From: Polycyclovorans sp002706265
GTDB taxonomy: Bacteria > Pseudomonadota > Gammaproteobacteria > Nevskiales > Nevskiaceae
Reading direction: 5' to 3'
DNA length: 64,000 nucleotides
NCBI GenBank assembly: GCA_963973915.1
Contig: CAXBBM010000007.1
Location: forward strand, 62,001-126,000
Shown here in pieces: positions 35,339 to 45,473 of this stretch (the stretch's first letter is position 1; each line of letters begins with the position of its first letter). The translations under genes were made by a program, and so were the position numbers. The notes beneath the pieces are model-generated. The model did not search any database. It was not told the origin of the DNA and was given only the letters and a program-made list of their open reading frames with translations.

Positions 35339-36052
35339 CTAATCCAACCGCTCGACCTTTAGTGTGCCGTCTTGCAGAAACACCTGCGCGGGCTTGCCCA
35401 GCCATTCGCCGTGCAATTGTTCCGCCACCGCATAGACGCCGGCAATGGCGACCAGCTCGGGCTCGAAGCGGCGACAGAAAATGCGCGCCTGGGTGTCACC
35501 GTCCGCCCCGGCGATGGCCCGCCCGGCCAGACGGCCGTAGATGTGGATGTTGCCGTCGGCGACCACTTCGGCCCCAGCGCCCACCTGGTGGGTGATGGTC
35601 AAATCGGCGCCCCGGGCATAGATCTGCTGGCCGCCGCGGATCGGGTCGGCGATCAGCCGCGACGAGGTGCGGGCTGCCGGTGCCGGTGCCGGCACGGTTT
35701 CGGGCGCCGCCGATTGCGGCACTGACGCGGTCTGCGCTGCGCCACGCGCCGGCTTGGCCGCGCCGGTGTCGGCCGGCAGAACCGGCAGGCCCAGGCCCGC
35801 CGCGTCGGCTTCGAGCAGCGCGCCCGACACCCCGACGACCTTCATGCCACTGCTGCGCACCGCCGACAGATAGCCCGCCAACGACACGGGGACCGAGGTT
35901 TCCAGCACTGCGGTCATGCCCTGCACCATGGCCGGCATCTGCCGCGCCATGCTTTCAAGCTGGGCCTGAATGGCCGCCAGATCATCGGTGGTGGCGTTGA
36001 TGCGCGTGACCGGCAGCATTCGCCCCTTCATTTCCAAAGCTGGCACTGGCAT
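35339..36052 (-). CDS. minC: septum site-determining protein MinC
   Basis: A 237-residue FtsZ-polymerisation inhibitor. The N-terminal domain (about 1-105) has the MinC_N pattern (MKGRMLPVTRINATTDDLAA). A Pro/Ala linker follows (about 106-150), then the C-terminal beta-helix domain (about 155-235): GQQIYARGADLTITHQVGAG, VVADGNIHIYGRLAGRAIAG and CRRFEPELVAIAG, typical of MinC_C. Start ATG 36052 is chosen over an in-frame TTG 24 bases upstream. It heads minC-minD-minE. Confidence 0.95.
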   Translation of the reverse strand: MPVPALEMKGRMLPVTRINATTDDLAAIQAQLESMARQMPAMVQGMTAVLETSVPVSLAGYLSAVRSSGMKVVGVSGALLEADAAGLGLPVLPADTGAAKPARGAAQTASVPQSAAPETVPAPAPAARTSSRLIADPIRGGQQIYARGADLTITHQVGAGAEVVADGNIHIYGRLAGRAIAGADGDTQARIFCRRFEPELVAIAGVYAVAEQLHGEWLGKPAQVFLQDGTLKVERLD

Positions 36053-36118
36053 CGATTCCGAGAAAGTAAGCCGCAATTATCGCGCGGAACGCGTCGCTGT
36101 CATGGGCGCGTCACCCAT

Positions 36119-36706
36119 TCAGCGCATCACCATTGGAAATTCGATGATCAGGCCCGAAAGATCGACGCCAGGATTCTCGCTGCGAAGACCGCCGTTGGAG
36201 GTGTGCGACAGCCGGTAGGCGACCCGAAACGGCAGCGCGGCAGGCACCGTGATGCCCAGGGTGGCATGGCTGGTGAACTGCAGATCGCCGCCGACGATCA
36301 AGGGGCCGATGACGTCATCGCTGAGCACGGTGGGGCCGAACCCGAAGGCCACGTAAGGCTCCACGCCCCAGACGGCCGGCCCCAGGCGGCGCCCGACCTG
36401 GGCACTGACCACCAGAATCTGCACGCCATCTGCCACGCGGTCGCGGTAAAGACTGCCGGCGGTCATCACCGGACGCCAGCGCCAGGGGTCCAGCGCCGCC
36501 AGGGGCACCAGCCGGCTGAGGCTGCGGCTGCGCCCCACCACGCTGAGCGCGCGCGCCTCGGCGCCATCGAGCTTGGACTTGGTGGCCGAGCCGGCAGACA
36601 ACGACAGCCCCTGCCAGTGGGGCGCGGCATCCCAGGCCGGCGCAACGGCGGGCCAGAGCAGCCCAAGGCCGAGCGCGAAGCGCGCCGCGATGCGATAGAA
36701 CGTCAT
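36119..36706 (-). CDS. PagL-like lipid A 3-O-deacylase (acyloxyacyl hydrolase family)
   Basis: A 195-residue protein from ATG 36706 (GGGAGGG upstream) with a signal peptide ending near APAWDA. Beta-strand character runs through the mature part. The C-terminus carries the PagL signature: YRLSHTSNGGLRSENPG, with His168, Ser170 and a Glu at 177 in the order expected for the His-Ser-Glu triad of this outer-membrane enzyme, which removes the 3-O acyl chain of lipid A. Overall similarity outside the motif is low, so a non-enzymatic barrel cannot be excluded. It precedes minC but is separated by 66 bp. Confidence 0.7.
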   Translation of the reverse strand: MTFYRIAARFALGLGLLWPAVAPAWDAAPHWQGLSLSAGSATKSKLDGAEARALSVVGRSRSLSRLVPLAALDPWRWRPVMTAGSLYRDRVADGVQILVVSAQVGRRLGPAVWGVEPYVAFGFGPTVLSDDVIGPLIVGGDLQFTSHATLGITVPAALPFRVAYRLSHTSNGGLRSENPGVDLSGLIIEFPMVMR

Positions 36707-36795
36707 GGAACCCTCCCGTTCGGTACGCTGCCGAACATCCGTGACACCACTTGATTCAAGAGTTTTTATCACATGACCCCTCACTGCCCGTCAAA

Positions 36796-37599
36796 ATGGG
36801 CGCCATGAACTTTACCGACACGCTCAATGCCCTCCCGGCTGACGCCTCGACGCCGGTGGCGTTCAGCATCGGTGCCGACTGGGCGCAGGGGCGCACGGTG
36901 TTCGGCGGCCTGCAAACCGCCCTCGCCGTCCGCGGACTGATGGGCCTGGCGCCCGACGACGCGCCGCTGCGGGCCCTGCAGGTCACGTTCATTGCGCCGT
37001 TGCCGGTGGGCGAAGCCCTCACCCTTGAGGCGAAGGTCTTGCGCCAGGGGCGCTCGGCGACGCATGGCGAAGCCCGCCTGCGCACCGCCCGCGGCGAGAG
37101 CGCCTGCCTGGTGGTGGGCGTCTTCGGGCGGCCCCGGGCCTCGCAACTGCAATGGGCCACACCCATGCCTGCCGCCGATGACCGGGACGCGATCGAGCCG
37201 CCGTTCATCCCCGGCGTGTCGCCCAGCTTTGTTCAACATTTCCGCACACGCTGGGCTGCGGGTTGTCTGCCGTTGTCGGGCGCCGCGCGGCCGGTCAGCC
37301 GGGTCTGGGCGGCACACCGCGACCCCGGGCCGCTGACCATTTGCCATCTGGTGGCGTTGGCCGATGTCATTCCCACGCCGGCCCTTTCAACGCTCACGAC
37401 CCAGGCCATGGCCAGCTCGCTCACCTGGTCGCTGGATGTGCTCGACAGCGACGTCACGTTCGCGCCAGAGGCCCTGTGGCGAATCGACGCCGAGGCCACC
37501 GACGCGGCAGACGGCTACATCAGCCAGAGCGCCACGCTCTACAACCCGGCCGGTCGCGCCGCAGCGCACGCGCGGCAGACCGTGACCGTTTTTGCCTGA
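36796..37599 (+). CDS. acyl-CoA thioesterase-like double hotdog protein
   Basis: A 267-residue protein resembling the 'thioesterase family protein' group (4HBT_3/TesB-like double hotdog). The N-terminal half has GRTVFGGLQTALAVRGLMG and LRALQVTFIAPLPVGEAL, in which the hotdog helix and strand are recognisable. The C-terminal half has a second copy (ALSTLTTQAMASSLTWSLDV; GYISQSATLYNPAGRAAAHA). It would hydrolyse acyl-CoA esters. ATG 36805 (MNFTDTL) is an equally good start. Followed after 11 bp by a flavodoxin-like gene. Confidence 0.8.
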   Translation: MGAMNFTDTLNALPADASTPVAFSIGADWAQGRTVFGGLQTALAVRGLMGLAPDDAPLRALQVTFIAPLPVGEALTLEAKVLRQGRSATHGEARLRTARGESACLVVGVFGRPRASQLQWATPMPAADDRDAIEPPFIPGVSPSFVQHFRTRWAAGCLPLSGAARPVSRVWAAHRDPGPLTICHLVALADVIPTPALSTLTTQAMASSLTWSLDVLDSDVTFAPEALWRIDAEATDAADGYISQSATLYNPAGRAAAHARQTVTVFA

Positions 37600-37610
37600 G
37601 GCCGCGCGCC

Positions 37611-38066
37611 ATGCACCCGGTTCTGATCGTCTACAGCACCCAGACGGGCCGCACGCGCCAGTTGGTGGAGGCCTGCGCACAGGGCCTGCGCGCCGACGGC
37701 GAGGTGGCGGTGACGGTTCGCGTGGCCCATGACGCCGGCACCGATGACCTGCTGCGCAGCCACGGCCTGATTCTCGCCACGCCCGAAAACTTCGGGTACA
37801 TGTCGGGCCTGGTCAAGGATTTTCTGGACCGCACCTATTACCCGGCCGAGGGCAAGACCATTGGCCTGCCCTACGGGGTGCTGGTGAGCTGCGGCAATGA
37901 CGGACGCGGCGCGGTGTCGGCCATCGAGCGCATCGCCAGCGGGTATCAGTGGAAGGCCTTTGCCGAGCCGCTGATCGTCCGCGGCGACCCCGATGCGGAC
38001 CATCTCGCGCAGGCCAGGACCTTGGGCGAAACCCTGGCCGCAGGGCTCAGCGTCGGCGCATTCTGA
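37611..38066 (+). CDS. flavodoxin-like NAD(P)H-dependent oxidoreductase
   Basis: A 151-residue flavodoxin-fold protein from ATG 37611. The FMN phosphate loop is VYSTQTGRTRQLVEA (residues 7-21), followed by GLILATPENFGYMSGLVKDFLDRTY, the flavin-contacting region of NADPH-dependent FMN reductases and WrbA-like proteins. Partner and substrate unknown. The open frame upstream runs through the thioesterase gene and is rejected. It lies just 11 bp after that gene and is probably co-transcribed. Confidence 0.85.
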   Translation: MHPVLIVYSTQTGRTRQLVEACAQGLRADGEVAVTVRVAHDAGTDDLLRSHGLILATPENFGYMSGLVKDFLDRTYYPAEGKTIGLPYGVLVSCGNDGRGAVSAIERIASGYQWKAFAEPLIVRGDPDADHLAQARTLGETLAAGLSVGAF

Positions 38067-38140
38067 CTCTGGCGCGCACCCCTTTGCGCAACCGGGCAGG
38101 GCGCCGCCGCGTACTACCCTCCACCGCATGGAGACTGGCC

Positions 38141-38590
38141 TTGATTGACCCACGTGCAACTGCCGTGCTGCTGGTGTCGTTGATCTGCAGCCCGCTGGCC
38201 GCCGCCGAATACGCTCGGCCCAGCCCCGACCTGCCCCCCGAGCAGGTCGTGCAGACGCAGCTCGACGCCCTCAAGGCCGGCACCGATGCCGACCTGGCCG
38301 TGGTCTACCGGTTTGCGTCACCCGGCAATCAGAGGTCCACAGGCCCGGTGGGCCGCTTCATCGACTTGATCAAAGGCCGCTTCGGCATGATGGTGGCGCA
38401 CGAGTCGGCGCAGCTTGCGCCGCTGTTCCAGAACAATGACGAGGCCATGCAGCCGGTGGTGTTGATCGATGGCGACGGTCAGCCACATCGCTTTGTCTGG
38501 ATGTTGCGCCGCTACGAGCTCGAAGGCTGCAAGGGTTGCTGGCTGACCGACGGCGTTGTGCCGCCGGAGGCCCTTTTCGGGCCACCGTAG
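38141..38590 (+). CDS. small exported protein, DUF4864-like
   Basis: A 149-residue protein. I choose TTG 38141, with GGAG nine bases upstream, because a signal peptide follows at once (ATAVLLVSLICSPLAAAEY). The mature part PEQVVQTQLDALKAGTDADL, VYRFASPGNQRSTGPVGRF and FVWMLRRYELEGCKGCWLTD resembles DUF4864, a small NTF2-like family. Two Cys close together (CKGC) could form a redox or metal pair. In-frame sequence upstream of the TTG overlaps the flavodoxin gene and lacks domain signal. Function unknown. Confidence 0.7.
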   Translation: MIDPRATAVLLVSLICSPLAAAEYARPSPDLPPEQVVQTQLDALKAGTDADLAVVYRFASPGNQRSTGPVGRFIDLIKGRFGMMVAHESAQLAPLFQNNDEAMQPVVLIDGDGQPHRFVWMLRRYELEGCKGCWLTDGVVPPEALFGPP

Positions 38591-38680
38591 GCCGACACGA
38601 ACCGGTGCGCGGTTTGCGGCTACAGCGCGTTCAGCAAACCCCGCCGCTGGGCCTGCAGGCCGCAGCCTGACGCTGCTGGC

Positions 38681-39640
38681 TCAGAGCGCGGCTCTGGCGG
38701 CGTCGTATTCGGACTTCAGGCGTGCCACCAGATCGGCCGTGCGCGCTACCGATTTGATCGCACCGATGCCTTGCCCGCAGCCCCAGATGTCCTTCCAGAC
38801 CTTGGCGTCACCCGACTCGATGCCAAAGTCCATCTTGCTGGGATCGCCTTCGGGCAGCTTGTCAGGGTCCATCCCCGAGGCGCGGATCGAGGGCTTGAGG
38901 TAGTTGCCGTGCACGCCGGTGAACAGGCTGGAATACACGATGTCATCAGACTCGCTGTCGACGATCATCTGCTTGTAGGCATCCACCGCCCGGGCCTCTT
39001 CGGTGGCGATGAAGGCGGAGCCCATGTAGGCGAAATCTGCGCCCATGGCCTGCGCGGCCAGAATCGACCGGCCGGTGGCGATGGCGCCGCTCAAGGCGAT
39101 CGGGCCGTCAAACCACTCGCGCAATTCCTGCATCAGCGCGAACGGGCTCTTGACGCCGGCATGTCCGCCGGCACCGGCCGCCACCGCCACCAGGCCGTCG
39201 GCACCCTTCTCGATTGCCTTGTGCGCGAATTTATTGTTGATGATGTCGTGCAGCACCACGCCGCCATAGCTGTGCGCCGCATCGTTGATGTCGGTACGGG
39301 CACCCAGCGAGGTGATGATGACCGGCACCTTGTACTTCACACACAGCGCCATGTCCTGATCGAGACGGGCGTTCGACTTGTGCACGATCTGGTTGATCGC
39401 AAACGGTGCCGACGGTGCCTCGGGGTGCGCCTTGTCATAGGCCGCCAGCGTTTCGGTGATCTCGGCCAGCCACTCGTCCAGCTGCGCCGCCGGGCGCGCA
39501 TTGAGCGCCGGCATGGCACCGACGATGCCGGCCTGACATTGCGCGATGACCAGTTTTGGCCAGCTGATGATGAACAGGGGCGATCCGATGACCGGCAAAC
39601 GGACGCGACGCAGGGTGTCAGGCAAGGGGGAACGGGACAT
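38681..39640 (-). CDS. nitronate monooxygenase-like FMN enzyme
   Basis: A 319-residue TIM-barrel flavoprotein from ATG 39640, preceded by GAGGA. It shows LPVIGSPLFIISWPKLVIAQ, GIVGAMPALNAR, the glycine-rich VAVAAGAGGHAG with the conserved catalytic-region His, ALSGAIATGRSILAAQAMGADF (phosphate binding) and AYMGSAFIATEEA. It matches the 2-nitropropane dioxygenase/nitronate monooxygenase family; some members act on other substrates. The open frame upstream belongs to sequence opposite and beyond, and is rejected. It follows the crotonase gene with a 26-bp gap, likely one operon. Confidence 0.88.
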   Translation of the reverse strand: MSRSPLPDTLRRVRLPVIGSPLFIISWPKLVIAQCQAGIVGAMPALNARPAAQLDEWLAEITETLAAYDKAHPEAPSAPFAINQIVHKSNARLDQDMALCVKYKVPVIITSLGARTDINDAAHSYGGVVLHDIINNKFAHKAIEKGADGLVAVAAGAGGHAGVKSPFALMQELREWFDGPIALSGAIATGRSILAAQAMGADFAYMGSAFIATEEARAVDAYKQMIVDSESDDIVYSSLFTGVHGNYLKPSIRASGMDPDKLPEGDPSKMDFGIESGDAKVWKDIWGCGQGIGAIKSVARTADLVARLKSEYDAARAAL

Positions 39641-39666
39641 AAAAGATCCTCGAAAGGTGAAAGAGA

Positions 39667-40482
39667 TCAGGATTTGCGCGTGCGCGCCCGCAAGGGCGCA
39701 AGCAGTGCATCCATGTTTGGGGAAAAGCCCAGTGTGGCGTTCCATTCCGCCGCCTGCACCAGGCCCTGCGCCACGGTGTGGTCGCGGGCGTAGAGCAGGC
39801 TTTGCTTGATGCCGCGCACGGCGCGGGCGGGCTTGGCGGCAATGGTGCCGGCCAGTGCAGCCACATGGGCGAGCAGGGCCTCGCGGTCGGCCAGCACCGC
39901 GCCCACCAGCCCCAGGCGTTCGGCCTTGGCGGCATCGAAGGTCTCGGCCGTGAACGACAGCTCGGTGAGGGCGGCCAAGCCTATGACGTGCCGCAAACGC
40001 TGGGTGGTGCCCACATCGGCCACGATGCCCAAGTCGACCTCCTTGATGCAGAAACGCGCATCGGCGGCCGCATAGCGCATGTCGCAGGCGGCAATCAGAT
40101 CGACGCCTCCGCCGATGCACGCGCCGTGCACGGCCGCAATCACCGGCACCCGCAGCAACTCCAACGACGAGATGCTGGCCTGCATGCGAAAAATTTCATC
40201 GCGCACCCGTTCGCGCCCGTCTTCCGGCGCTTCGGCGGCCTTCATCATGGCGAGCACGCTTTCGAGCAGGTCCAGGGTAATGCCACCGCAAAAGTGCCTG
40301 CCCTCGGCCGCCAGCACCGCCACACGCAGTGCGTCGCACCGGTTCAGCCACGCCACGACCTGCGGCAGTTCGTCCCAGAACGCAGCGCCCAGGGCGTTGG
40401 CCTGCTGGGGCTGCGCCAGCATGATCCAGGCCACGGGGCCGTCGAGACGCACTTGAAAAAATTGCCAGGTGGGCAGGGTCAT
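39667..40482 (-). CDS. enoyl-CoA hydratase/isomerase (crotonase) family protein
   Basis: A 271-residue crotonase. ATG 40482 is preceded by GGAGGA. Oxyanion-hole segments are EGRHFCGGITLDLL and AAVHGACIGGGVDLIAACDMRY; the catalytic-region block is FCIKEVDLGIVADVGTTQRL, with Glu and Asp placed as in delta3,5-delta2,4-dienoyl-CoA isomerases (ECH1 type). That isomerase role in unsaturated fatty acid oxidation is likely but not proven. It is divergent from an acyl-CoA ligase gene and co-oriented with the nitronate monooxygenase-like gene. Confidence 0.9.
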   Translation of the reverse strand: MTLPTWQFFQVRLDGPVAWIMLAQPQQANALGAAFWDELPQVVAWLNRCDALRVAVLAAEGRHFCGGITLDLLESVLAMMKAAEAPEDGRERVRDEIFRMQASISSLELLRVPVIAAVHGACIGGGVDLIAACDMRYAAADARFCIKEVDLGIVADVGTTQRLRHVIGLAALTELSFTAETFDAAKAERLGLVGAVLADREALLAHVAALAGTIAAKPARAVRGIKQSLLYARDHTVAQGLVQAAEWNATLGFSPNMDALLAPLRARTRKS

Positions 40483-40714
40483 GGCGGTGTCCTCCAACAC
40501 GCGGGTTTTCTTCTTTTTCAGCCCTGAGGCCTGGACACATGATAGCCGGGCCCCCGCCACCCGCGTGGGGATGCGGGCATGCAGCGCGCAAGGCACTCGG
40601 AAGGCGCGACGGCATCGACCGCGTTGCCGCAGCCAGCCCCCAAAGCCGCGGGTGGACGGGTGCCGCGGCGCTCTGCTATGAAGTCTTGACAATAACCATA
40701 GAGGAGACTTTTCG

Positions 40715-42367
<1,653 letters not shown>

Positions 42368-42378
42368 CCACGGACCGC

Positions 42379-42414
42379 ACTTGGCCCCACGGCATTGCTG
42401 CCGTGGGGCCAAGT
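42379..42414. terminator. 16-bp perfect hairpin downstream of the acyl-CoA synthetase
   Basis: The stem runs 42379-42394 against 42399-42414 with loop TTGC and no mismatches. No T tract follows (CCTGCG), so it is either a weak terminator or an mRNA-stabilising end structure. Confidence 0.55.
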
Positions 42415-42570
42415 CCTGCGTGGACCCGATCTCGCGGTCCACGCGGCGTCCGGTGAAAATCCGGCGCTCAATGCGGTGCGGCCCGGCCACACGGCCGCGT
42501 CCTCTTTTCATCTCAAGCGCCCGCTGCGCCGCTCTGGCAGGCTTGTCGCTCTTTGCACGGAGTCCGCCCT

Positions 42571-45057
42571 ATGATCAACGCCATCGTCGCCGCCTACCAT
42601 CGGCTGGTGCTGCATGCGCCCTGGCTCGTGGGGCTGCTCACGCTGGGGTTGCTGGTCGTTGCCGTGCATCAGGCCCAGCAGTTCAAGCTGGATGCGTCGG
42701 CGGATTCGCTGATTCTCGAGGGCGACGAAGACCTCGCCTACTACCGCGAAGTCAGCGACGTGTACGGCGCAGAAGAGTTCCTGGTGGTGACCTATGCGCC
42801 CAAGGACGATCTGTTTTCAGACGCCTCGCTAGGCCGGCTCAAGCAGTTGCGCGACGCGCTGGCCGAACTGCCGGAGGTCAGCTCGGTGATGAGCATCCTC
42901 GACGTGCCGCTGATCGACAGCCCGCGGGTCACCTTCAGTGAATTGCAGGACGCCCAGCGCACCCTGTTGGACGACGACACCGACCGTTCGCTGGCGCGGC
43001 AGGAGTTTCTCACCAGCCCGGTCTACAAGAATCTGGTCATCAACCCGGACGCCGACACCACGGCGCTGCTCGTCAACCTGCGCAGCGATGAGGTCGCCGC
43101 CCAGTTGCTTGAACGCCGCGAAACGCTGCGCGCCCGTCGTGACACCGGTGGCCTGAGCGCGGCCGAAGCGGCCGAGCTTGAGCAGGTCAGCGCCGATTAC
43201 GCGGCACGCAGCGCAGCGCTGCAGCACCGCACGCAAGCGTTGATCGATACCGTTCGCGAGATTCTTGATCGATATCGGGACCAATCCACCATTTTCCTCG
43301 GCGGCGTGCCGATGATCGCCGCCGACATGATTGATTATGTCCGCGGCGACATCCGCAGCTTCGGCATCGGCGTGGGGCTGTTCATTATCGTGCTGCTGGC
43401 GGTGTCATTCCGGCGCGTTCATTGGGTGGTGGTGCCGACCGCCATCTGCGCCGTGGTCAGCCTGGTGATGGTGGGCTTTCTGGGCTTCATGGACTGGCGC
43501 GTCACCGTCGTCTCGTCCAACTTCATATCGCTGCTGTTGATCATCACCCTGTCGCTGTCCATTCACCTGATCGTGCGCCACCGGGAGCTTCACGCCCAGA
43601 ATCCCGGTCGCGCCCAAATTGATCTGCTGCGCGACACGGTCGACAGCAAGTTCATGCCCTCGGTGTTCACCACGCTGACCACGATGGTGTCGTTTGCATC
43701 ACTGGTGGTCAGCGACATTCGTCCGGTGATCGACTTCGGGCTGATGATGACCTGGGGCATGCTGTTGGCCTTTGTGCTGACGTTTTTGCTGTTCCCCGCT
43801 GCGCTGGTGAAATGGGCGCCCGGACCCGCGCCCAGCGAAGGGGCCAATTTCACCGCACGTTTTACCGGTGGCTTGGCCGCGCTGGTGGAGCGTGCGCCCA
43901 TGCTGATCTGGCTGAGCTTCGCGATGTTGCTGGTGGTCGGCGCCGTGGGCGTGACCCGGCTCACGGTGGAGAATCGGTTCATCGATTACTTCCACGAGTC
44001 CACCGAGATTTATCAGGGCATGCTGGAAATCGATCGTGAGCTGGGCGGAACCACGCCGGTGGACATCATCATCGATGCGCCCAACAGCTTCTACGAAGAG
44101 CAGGCCTACCTCGCCGAGCTGGCCGAAGAAGACGACTACCTCACCCAAGGGCTGGACGGCGGCTTGAGCAGTTCCAGCTACTGGTACAACGCCTTTCGCC
44201 AGAGCGAGGTGCACGCGATCCACGATTATCTCGAAAGCCTGCCGCAAACCGGCAAGGTGCTGTCGTTGTCGAGCAGCCTGCGCATGGCCCAGATGGTCAA
44301 TGGCGGCGCGCCACTGGGCAATTTCGAGATGGCCGTGGCCCATCGACTGTTGCCCGAGGAGGTGAAGGCGGCGCTGTTCGACCCCTACATGTCGCCCGAC
44401 GGCAATCAGCTGCGATTCGCCGTGCGGGTGGTCGATTCCGACCCGACCCTGCGGCGCGACGCGTTGCTCAGGCAGATCGAGCACGACCTGGTCGAAAAGG
44501 TCGGCCTGAAGCCTGAGCAGGTCAACCTCACCGGCATGATGGTGCTCTACAACAACGTCATGCAGAGCCTGTTCCAGTCACAGTTGGCGACCCTGGTGGT
44601 GGTGTTCATCGCCATCAGCGCCATGTTCGGGGTGCTGTTCCGCTCGCTGAAGATGGCGATGATCGGCGTCATCCCGACGCTGGTGGCCGCCGTGCTGGTG
44701 CTGGGGCTGATGGGCTGGATGAACATTCCGCTCGACATCATGACCATCACCATTGCCGCGATCACCATCGGCATCGGCGTGGACGACACCATCCATTACG
44801 CCCACCGGTTCAAAGACGAGGTGCGTCAACACGGCCAAGAGCGCGCCGTGCATCGCGCACACGCCAGCGTCGGGCGCGCCATGGCGTACACCACGCTGGT
44901 GGTCACCCTGGGCTTTTCGATATTGGCGCTGTCGAACTTCGTGCCCACGGTGTATTTCGGCCTGTTCACCGGGGCGGCAATGCTGATTGCGTTGATCAGC
45001 AACCTGACATTGCTGCCGCTGCTGCTGAACCGGCTCACGCCCTTCACGCGTCAGTAA
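42571..45057 (+). CDS. MMPL/RND-family exporter (hydrophobe/lipid exporter type)
   Basis: An 828-residue inner-membrane protein from ATG 42571, with GGAG 9 nt upstream. One N-terminal membrane helix is followed by a periplasmic domain (about 45-255), five helices (about 262-425), a second helix and periplasmic domain (about 440-655) and a final bundle (about 660-828). FISLLLIITLSLSIHLIVRH and IGIGVDDTIHYAHRFKDE are the proton-relay helices of MMPL/RND proteins. It lacks the size and partners of a drug RND pump; similar proteins move lipids, hopanoids or fatty acids. It stands alone. Confidence 0.9.
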   Translation: MINAIVAAYHRLVLHAPWLVGLLTLGLLVVAVHQAQQFKLDASADSLILEGDEDLAYYREVSDVYGAEEFLVVTYAPKDDLFSDASLGRLKQLRDALAELPEVSSVMSILDVPLIDSPRVTFSELQDAQRTLLDDDTDRSLARQEFLTSPVYKNLVINPDADTTALLVNLRSDEVAAQLLERRETLRARRDTGGLSAAEAAELEQVSADYAARSAALQHRTQALIDTVREILDRYRDQSTIFLGGVPMIAADMIDYVRGDIRSFGIGVGLFIIVLLAVSFRRVHWVVVPTAICAVVSLVMVGFLGFMDWRVTVVSSNFISLLLIITLSLSIHLIVRHRELHAQNPGRAQIDLLRDTVDSKFMPSVFTTLTTMVSFASLVVSDIRPVIDFGLMMTWGMLLAFVLTFLLFPAALVKWAPGPAPSEGANFTARFTGGLAALVERAPMLIWLSFAMLLVVGAVGVTRLTVENRFIDYFHESTEIYQGMLEIDRELGGTTPVDIIIDAPNSFYEEQAYLAELAEEDDYLTQGLDGGLSSSSYWYNAFRQSEVHAIHDYLESLPQTGKVLSLSSSLRMAQMVNGGAPLGNFEMAVAHRLLPEEVKAALFDPYMSPDGNQLRFAVRVVDSDPTLRRDALLRQIEHDLVEKVGLKPEQVNLTGMMVLYNNVMQSLFQSQLATLVVVFIAISAMFGVLFRSLKMAMIGVIPTLVAAVLVLGLMGWMNIPLDIMTITIAAITIGIGVDDTIHYAHRFKDEVRQHGQERAVHRAHASVGRAMAYTTLVVTLGFSILALSNFVPTVYFGLFTGAAMLIALISNLTLLPLLLNRLTPFTRQ

Positions 45058-45420
45058 GGGGCGCGATGCAGGCGTACGCTGGGGTCCCCAATGGCCGCGC
45101 GCGTCTGCCATAGGTCGCGGCCGATCGGCAATGGCCGGCGCTGATGGCGCTTGGCGTCCGGGGCGGCAGGCGGCTCCGGCCGCAGCGCGAATCATGATCG
45201 TGACGCCCGCCTGGCCTTGACCTGATCAACGCCCTGACGGTAACCCCGTCTACCGGCGGCGCTGCCGGTTCTGGCCGGGCCGCGCCTGAGGCAACTCCGG
45301 CTGCTCTATGCCGGCACCGGCCGATCAAACGCCCCTGCGTCACTGGCAAACGGGCGGCTGACGCTCCGCTGGCAGCGGTACGCGTCATGCCCGTGCCGGC
45401 ACTCCATGGCCGCTCACCAT
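45058..45420. other. gene-free interval
   Basis: Between the MMPL gene and the OmpA terminator. I found no coding frame with a ribosome site, no RNA gene and no repeat. Short frames here are arginine- and proline-rich, as expected from chance in high-GC DNA. Confidence 0.6.
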
Positions 45421-45453
45421 AAAAAACCCGCCACCGACAAGGTCGGTGGCGGG
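45421..45453 (-). terminator. intrinsic terminator of the lipoprotein-OmpA operon
   Basis: Read leftward: CCCGCCACCGAC-CTT-GTCGGTGGCGGG then TTTTTT. A perfect 12-bp stem with a T run, 20 bp after the ompA-like stop. Confidence 0.93.
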
Positions 45454-45473
45454 CGGTTTGTCGCGAACTGCGG

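Noticed and set aside
40686..40714. TTGACA upstream of the acyl-CoA synthetase as a promoter -35
   Set aside because: No acceptable -10 at 16-18 bp, and the expected place overlaps the ribosome site and start codon.
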